From Pseudomonas iridis (lineage in GTDB: Bacteria > Pseudomonadota > Gammaproteobacteria > Pseudomonadales > Pseudomonadaceae), in assembly GCF_017980685.1 (NCBI RefSeq), contig NZ_JACXXO010000013.1:1-64000 (forward strand): a DNA stretch of 64,000 nt, given 5' to 3'. The notes beneath the pieces are model-generated. The model was given only the letters and a program-made list of their open reading frames with translations. It was not told the DNA's origin and did no database searches. Every line of letters starts with the position of its first letter. The first letter of the stretch is position 1. A program made the translations under genes and the position numbers. Below, in pieces: positions 59,572 through 64,000 of the stretch.

Positions 59572-60620
59572 TGACTGACGTCGATGGCGCCAGCGCCCTG
59601 CTCGATCAGGTCAATGAAGCGCGGGCCAATGCCACGCCGCTGAAAATTCAGGGTGGCAACAGCAAGGCGTTTCTCGGCCGCGAAGTGGCCGGTGAGGTGC
59701 TCGACACTCGCGTGCATCGCGGTATCGTGCGCTATGAGCCGACCGAACTGGTGGTCAGCGTGCGCGCCGGAACGCCACTGTCCGAGTTGCTCGCGGCACT
59801 GGATGCCGCCGGGCAAATGTTACCGTGCGAGCCGCCAGCATTCGGTGAAAGCGCCACGGTCGGCGGCATGATTGCGACGGGGTTGTCCGGGCCTCGGCGG
59901 CCATGGTCTGGCTCGGTGCGCGATTTCGTTCTGGGTACACGAGTGATTACCGGTCTCGGCCAACACCTGCGTTTCGGCGGCGAAGTGATGAAAAACGTTG
60001 CCGGTTATGACCTCTCGCGGCTGATGGCCGGCAGTTACGGTTGCCTCGGCGTGCTCACCGAAGTCTCGCTGAAAGTCCTGCCCAAACCCCGGCAATGCCT
60101 GAGTATTCGCCTGGATATCGACTGCGCCCGGGCACTGGCCAATCTCACCGAATGGGGCCAGCAACCGCTGCCAATCAGCGCCGCGTGCCACGATGGCGAC
60201 AGTTTGTATCTGCGCCTTGAAGGTGGCGAGGGCTCGGTGACGGCGGCGCATCAACGCCTGGGGGGTGAGCCGCTGGACTCGCTGTTCTGGCGTGATTTGA
60301 ACGAGCAACGTTCGCCATTCTTTGACGAAGGCCTGCCGTTATGGCGCCTGTCGCTGCCGAACAATCTCAGCGTTTTGGATCTGCCCGGCGCGCAACTGAT
60401 CGACTGGGCCGGCGCGCAACGCTGGCTGAAATCCGACAGCCAACACATTCATAGCCTTGCCCAGGAACTCGGCGGCCACGCCACCTGCTTCACCCATGGC
60501 GCCACCTCGTCACCGTTCCAGCCATTGCCGACGACACTGCTGCGCTATCACCGGCAACTCAAGGCGCAACTCGACCCGCAAGGGCTGTTCAACCCCGGCC
60601 GGATGTACGCGGAGTTTTAG
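59571..60620 (+). CDS. glcE: Glycolate oxidase subunit GlcE
   Basis: A 349-residue FAD-binding subunit. LKIQGGNSKAFLGREV and FGESATVGGMIATGLSGPRRPW are GlcE landmarks, and the C-terminus ends in LDPQGLFNPGRMYAEF. The start codon shares one base with the glcD stop (TGATG), and the glcF start follows two bases after its stop. Confidence 0.95.
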   Translation: MTDVDGASALLDQVNEARANATPLKIQGGNSKAFLGREVAGEVLDTRVHRGIVRYEPTELVVSVRAGTPLSELLAALDAAGQMLPCEPPAFGESATVGGMIATGLSGPRRPWSGSVRDFVLGTRVITGLGQHLRFGGEVMKNVAGYDLSRLMAGSYGCLGVLTEVSLKVLPKPRQCLSIRLDIDCARALANLTEWGQQPLPISAACHDGDSLYLRLEGGEGSVTAAHQRLGGEPLDSLFWRDLNEQRSPFFDEGLPLWRLSLPNNLSVLDLPGAQLIDWAGAQRWLKSDSQHIHSLAQELGGHATCFTHGATSSPFQPLPTTLLRYHRQLKAQLDPQGLFNPGRMYAEF

Positions 60621-60622
60621 CC

Positions 60623-61843
60623 ATGCAAACAACCCTCAGCGAGCAATCCCGACAATTGCCCCGCGCCGCCGAGGCGGAAAAAATTCTCCGTAGCTGCGTG
60701 CATTGCGGTTTTTGCAACGCGACGTGTCCGACGTATCAGTTGCTCGGCGATGAACTCGATGGTCCGCGCGGGCGCATCTATCTGATCAAGCAAGTGCTCG
60801 AAGGCGCACCGGCGACCGCACAAACGCAACTGCATCTGGACCGCTGCCTGTCGTGCCGCAATTGCGAAACCACCTGCCCGTCCGGCGTCGACTACCACAA
60901 CTTGCTCGACATCGGTCGGGCGGTGGTTGATCAGGCAGTGCCGCGTCCGGCGGCGCAACGCCTGTTGCGTGAAGGCCTGCGCGCACTGGCGCCGAATCCG
61001 CGATTGTTCAAAGGTTTGCTGCGGGTGGGCGCTACGTTTCGGCCGCTGTTGCCGCGAATGTTTGAAAGCAAACTGCCGCAGCCCATGCGGACGTCGGGGT
61101 TGCGTCCCGTCCCTCGGCATGCGCGCCGCGTCATGCTGCTGGAAGGCTGCGTGCAGCCTGGTTTGTCGCCGAACACCAATGACGCCACGGCGCGGGTGCT
61201 CGACCGACTCGGCATCAGCGTCATCCCGGTAGCCGAGGCCGGTTGCTGTGGGGCGCTGGATTATCACCTCGACGCCCAGGCCAAAGGTCTCGACCGCGCC
61301 CGGCAGAACATCGACGCCTGGTGGCCACACCTGCAAAACGGTGCCGAAGCCATCGTGCAGACCGCCAGCGGCTGCGGCGCGTTCATCAAGGATTACGGGC
61401 ATCTGCTCGAGGCCGATCCGGTCTATGCCGACAAGGCACGGCGGATCAGCGAAATGACCCTCGATCTGGTGCAGGTTCTCGCGCAAGAACCGCTGGAGCA
61501 GATCTGCGCCGCCAGCGAACAGCGGATCGCGGTGCATTGCCCGTGCACCTTGCAGCACGCGCTGAAACTCGGCGGTGCGGTGGAAGCAGTGCTGACCCGC
61601 CTCGGCTTCAACCTGACGGCGGTGCCGGACGGCCACTTGTGCTGCGGCTCGGCGGGCACCTATTCCCTGACCCAACCGACACTGGCGCGGCAACTGCGCG
61701 ACAACCGCCTCAATGCCTTGGAAAGCGGCCGCCCGCAGTTGATCGTCACCTCCAACATCGGTTGCCAGAGCCACTTGGCCAGCGCCGGACGCACGCCGGT
61801 TGTGCACTGGATCGAACGGGTGGATCAGTCGTTGGCAGAATGA
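60623..61843 (+). CDS. glcF: Glycolate oxidase iron-sulfur subunit GlcF
   Basis: A 406-residue protein with two [4Fe-4S] motifs, CVHCGFCNATCP (residues about 27-38) and CLSCRNCETTCP (about 77-88), then two CCG domains (AGCCGALDYH and LCCGSAGTY) that hold further cofactors. It passes electrons from the flavin subunits to the respiratory chain. The glcA permease, glcB and glcG genes of other glc operons are not present. Confidence 0.96.
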   Translation: MQTTLSEQSRQLPRAAEAEKILRSCVHCGFCNATCPTYQLLGDELDGPRGRIYLIKQVLEGAPATAQTQLHLDRCLSCRNCETTCPSGVDYHNLLDIGRAVVDQAVPRPAAQRLLREGLRALAPNPRLFKGLLRVGATFRPLLPRMFESKLPQPMRTSGLRPVPRHARRVMLLEGCVQPGLSPNTNDATARVLDRLGISVIPVAEAGCCGALDYHLDAQAKGLDRARQNIDAWWPHLQNGAEAIVQTASGCGAFIKDYGHLLEADPVYADKARRISEMTLDLVQVLAQEPLEQICAASEQRIAVHCPCTLQHALKLGGAVEAVLTRLGFNLTAVPDGHLCCGSAGTYSLTQPTLARQLRDNRLNALESGRPQLIVTSNIGCQSHLASAGRTPVVHWIERVDQSLAE

Positions 61844-61931
61844 AGTTCGTAGGATTCTTCGTTTGCCCGCGCAGGAGAAGGCTGCGATCTTTTCTCCTAT
61901 CCATTACGTGACCGTGGCAGGAATTTATTTC

Positions 61932-63320
61932 ATGACCGTGCAGCCTTTCGTCAGCCCCGACCTGATCCGCCAGCGCTTCTCCAAAGCGATGTCCGATATG
62001 TACCGCGAAGAAGTGCCGCTGTACGGCGCACTGATGGAACTGGTGGAACAGACCAACCGTGACGTGCTTTCCCGTGAGCCCGGCATCGCCAGGCAGCTAG
62101 ACAACACCGGCGAAATCGAACGCTTGCACATGGAACGCCATGGCGCCATCCGCGTCGGCACCGCAACGGAACTGGCCACCCTCGCCCGCTTGTTCGCGGT
62201 CATGGGCATGCAACCGGTGGGGTATTACGACCTGACGCCGGCGGGCGTGCCGGTGCATTCGACGGCGTTTCGCGCGGTGCATGAGGATGCGCTGCAAATC
62301 AGTCCGTTCCGAGTGTTCACGTCGTTGTTGCGGCTGGAGTTGATTGAAGACCCTGAGCTGCGCGCTTTCGCCGAGTCAATCCTGGCCAAACGCTCGATCT
62401 TTACCGACGCGGCGCTGCGTTTGATCGCCCAGGCTGAAACGGCTGGCGGACTCAACGAAACCGAATCGCAGGAATTCGTCCTGCAGGCATTGGAAACCTT
62501 TCGTTGGCATCACAGCGCAACCGTTACCGCTGCGCAGTATCAGACGTTGAGCGCCCAACACCGGTTGATCGCCGATGTCGTGGCGTTCAAAGGCCCGCAC
62601 ATCAACCACCTGACCCCGCGCACGCTGGACATCGACATCGTCCAGGAACAGATGCCGGCCCATGGCATCACGCCCAAAGCGGTGATCGAAGGCCCACCTC
62701 GCCGGCAATGCCCGATCCTGCTGCGCCAGACCAGTTTCAAAGCGCTGGATGAGCCAATCGCATTCACCGATCAGAGTGAAACCCGAGGCAGCCACAGCGC
62801 GCGTTTCGGCGAAATCGAACAACGCGGCGCCGCGCTGACACCCAAGGGTCGGGCGCTGTATGACCGTTTACTGAATGCTGCCCGCGATGAGCTCGGTGAT
62901 TTCCCCAACGAAGGCAATGCCTCACGCTACAACACGCTGATGACTCAACACTTTGGCGAATTTCCCGACAGCGTCGACGGCATGCGCGAACATGAGTTGG
63001 CGTACTTTCGCTACTTCGCTACGGAAAAAGGCGTGGCGTCGGGTAGCCTCGGTGACGCCTCGCTAGAGGATTTGTTGCGCAATGGTTATGTGAAAGCTGA
63101 GCCGCTGGTGTACGAAGATTTCCTGCCGGTCAGTGCAGCAGGAATTTTTCAGTCGAACCTTGGGGATGCGGCGCAGGCGCACTACGGCGAGCACTCCAAT
63201 AGACAGGCGTTCGAACAGGCTCTGGGGCGCTCGACCATTGATGAGTTGGGGTTGTATGCAGAGACGCAGAGGCGTTCGATTGAAGAGTGCGCGAAAGTGC
63301 TGGGGCTGAAAACAATCTAA
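61932..63320 (+). CDS. hglS: 2-Oxoadipate dioxygenase/decarboxylase (HglS)
   Basis: A 462-residue protein of the DUF1338/VOC-like family; ATG at 61932 with AGGAA upstream. HglS of P. putida converts 2-oxoadipate to D-2-hydroxyglutarate in D-lysine breakdown, using Fe(II). Likely metal ligands are His in PVHSTAFRA, ADVVAFKGPHINHLTPR and the Glu in RFGEIEQRGAALTPKGRALYD. Length and sequence agree with HglS/YdcJ proteins. No other lysine genes are adjacent; it may share the glc transcript or have its own promoter in the 88-base gap. Confidence 0.88.
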   Translation: MTVQPFVSPDLIRQRFSKAMSDMYREEVPLYGALMELVEQTNRDVLSREPGIARQLDNTGEIERLHMERHGAIRVGTATELATLARLFAVMGMQPVGYYDLTPAGVPVHSTAFRAVHEDALQISPFRVFTSLLRLELIEDPELRAFAESILAKRSIFTDAALRLIAQAETAGGLNETESQEFVLQALETFRWHHSATVTAAQYQTLSAQHRLIADVVAFKGPHINHLTPRTLDIDIVQEQMPAHGITPKAVIEGPPRRQCPILLRQTSFKALDEPIAFTDQSETRGSHSARFGEIEQRGAALTPKGRALYDRLLNAARDELGDFPNEGNASRYNTLMTQHFGEFPDSVDGMREHELAYFRYFATEKGVASGSLGDASLEDLLRNGYVKAEPLVYEDFLPVSAAGIFQSNLGDAAQAHYGEHSNRQAFEQALGRSTIDELGLYAETQRRSIEECAKVLGLKTI

Positions 63321-63337
63321 CGGCAGGTCGTCGGTGG

Positions 63338-63422
63338 ATCAAAAGATCGCAGCCTTCGGCAGCTCCTACATTTGGAATGCATTTTTCCTGTAGGAGCTTC
63401 CGAAGGCTGCGATCTTTTGATT
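63338..63422. repeat. Inverted repeat of the TAGGAGCTGCCGAAG family
   Basis: GATCGCAGCCTTCGGCAGCT and AGCTTCCGAAGGCTGCGATC form long arms around about 20 bases, 18 bases after the hglS stop, ending in TTTTTT. It may work as the hglS terminator. Confidence 0.8.
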
Positions 63423-63458
63423 TTTTAGCCAGCGCACTGCCAGTGATGGCTTTCGGCC

Positions 63459-63484
63459 GTGCTGCGCAAGAAGTTGCGCAGCAC
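63459..63484. promoter_or_regulatory. TGCGCAA-N4-TTGCGCA palindrome, site A
   Basis: An 11-4-11 inverted repeat (GTGCTGCGCAA / TTGCGCAGCAC with GAAG between). It shares its 18-base core TGCGCAAGAAGTTGCGCA with sites B and C nearer the hcp gene and lies about 200 bases upstream of the sigma-54-type promoter. Confidence 0.75.
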
Positions 63485-63542
63485 CCCGTAATAAAACACC
63501 CCTCTGAAGCGCTACAGCCCATACGCCACGTGGCCTGCAGCC

Positions 63543-63588
63543 AAGTGCGCAAGAAGTTGCGCAGTACTGCGCAACTTCTTGCGCACTT
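63543..63588. promoter_or_regulatory. 46-base perfect palindrome holding sites B and C
   Basis: Two copies of the same 18-base core, site B at 63546-63563 and site C in reverse orientation at 63568-63585, form one perfect 46-base palindrome centred on AGTACT. The centres of B and C are 22 bases apart, about two helix turns. This looks like a paired enhancer site for an activator of the hcp promoter. Confidence 0.8.
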
Positions 63589-63671
63589 TTGCCCTAGCTC
63601 CCCAGTGAAAAACCCTCACAATCGCAGGCCAGAGCACTCTGCCCCCCGCCCTCCGGGGACTTGGCAAAACC

Positions 63672-63687
63672 TGGCACGCTCCTTGAT
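63672..63687 (+). promoter_or_regulatory. Sigma-54-type promoter of hcp
   Basis: TGGCACGCTCCTTGAT has the -24 element TGGCACG exactly and a -12 element TTGAT where TTGCT is usual, with GG and GA separated by exactly ten bases. Transcription would start near 63698, about 60 bases before the hcp ATG. Confidence 0.7.
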
Positions 63688-63758
63688 AACAGTCAGGCAC
63701 CCACCGGGCGATTTCGCCTCCCGGGCACCTTAAATTTATCCGCAAGGAGAGCACCCCC

Positions 63759-64000
63759 ATGGCAACACCAGCGTACATGTCGGTTACCGGCGAAAAACAA
63801 GGCCTGATCACTGCAGGCGCATTCACCGCTGACTCCGTTGGCAACACCTACCAGGAAGGCCACGAAGACCAGGTCATGGTTCAGGCTTTCAGCCACGACG
63901 TGATCATCCCGCGTGACCCACAATCCGGTCAGCCAACCGGTCAGCGCGTTCACAAGCCAGTTGTGATCACCAAGGTCTACGACAAGGCTTCGCCTCTGCT
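63759..64000 (+). CDS. hcp: Type VI secretion tube protein Hcp (partial, runs off the window)
   Basis: The first 80 or so residues of an Hcp protein: MATPAYMSVTGEKQGLITAG, then SVGNTYQEGHEDQVMVQAFSHDVIIPRDPQSGQ, a typical Hcp1-like start. AAGGAG lies before the ATG. Hcp hexamers stack into the inner tube of the type VI secretion system and are also secreted. No other T6SS gene is in the window, so this may be a stand-alone hcp locus; what follows it cannot be seen. Confidence 0.93.
   Translation, partial: MATPAYMSVTGEKQGLITAGAFTADSVGNTYQEGHEDQVMVQAFSHDVIIPRDPQSGQPTGQRVHKPVVITKVYDKASPL

Noticed and set aside
63459..63588. Inverted palindromes as rho-independent terminator of hglS
   Set aside because: No T-tract follows, three copies share one core, and the spacing points to the hcp promoter; the TAGGAGC-type hairpin at 63338-63422 with its T-run is the better terminator candidate.
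63759..64000. Phage tail tube protein
   Set aside because: The tube fold is shared, but the sequence start is that of Hcp and no phage genes are near.

Overview
The window is chromosomal DNA of a fluorescent-type Pseudomonas. The evidence is the complete hydrogen cyanide synthase operon hcnABC, very many Pseudomonas-type REP/REPIN elements (GTGGGAGCTGGCTTGCCAGC and TAGGAGCTGCCGAAGGCTGC families), an AruF/AruG-type arginine succinyltransferase pair, a DhcAB-AtoB carnitine/acetoacetate module, HglS and an Hcp gene. Coding density is high and GC-rich throughout. I see no rRNA, tRNA, insertion sequence, prophage or CRISPR array.

Layout. 1-8.9 kb: RcnB-like periplasmic protein, LemA plus an M48 membrane protease, a 138-bp tandem duplication built on REP sequences, an MHS-type citrate-like symporter with an orphan ModA-like binding protein and a convergent LysR gene, then a KefB/KefC-type antiporter. 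9-12.3 kb: hcnCBA on the minus strand with a long leader carrying an RsmA-type GGA site and an ANR half-site. 12.4-19.6 kb: a 24-residue membrane peptide with its membrane-protein partner and terminator, a Cys-rich secreted protein, an OmpR/EnvZ-type two-component pair, SRPBCC protein, a coupled SDR/aldo-keto reductase pair and a divergent LysR. 19.9-29.4 kb: MexT-like LysR, DinB-like protein, HAD phosphatase, single-domain receiver, rRNA-type methyltransferase, LuxR regulator divergent from a PotF-like binding protein and a DmpA-type peptidase, a quinone reductase divergent from TetR, and a GNAT enzyme.

29.4-38.5 kb is the most cohesive accessory unit: a TonB-dependent receptor, a double-propeller phytase and a private ExbB-ExbD-TonB set, all on the minus strand behind a good Pho-box match. 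A second Pho-box match faces the other way toward a GGDEF protein (degenerate active site) and an AraC regulator. This reads as phosphate-starvation-controlled inositol-phosphate scavenging.

38.5-45.3 kb: MATE exporter, DhcR-like LysR, dhcA-dhcB-atoB, cobF with a phosphatase. 45.5-52.8 kb: an apparent catabolic island with an RpiR regulator, cysteine hydrolase, glutamine-synthetase-like ligase, N-formylglutamate-type amidohydrolase, APC permease and an AruF/AruG pair lacking the rest of the arginine succinyltransferase operon. 53-55.5 kb: oxaloacetate decarboxylase-family enzyme, a small unknown protein and a MASE2-type diguanylate cyclase. 55.6-61.9 kb: Baeyer-Villiger-type monooxygenase, esterase and glcDEF in one tightly spaced series. 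61.9-64 kb: HglS and the start of hcp, preceded by three copies of a TGCGCAA-N4-TTGCGCA palindrome and a sigma-54-type promoter.

All family assignments are from reading the translated sequence; no database search was run.
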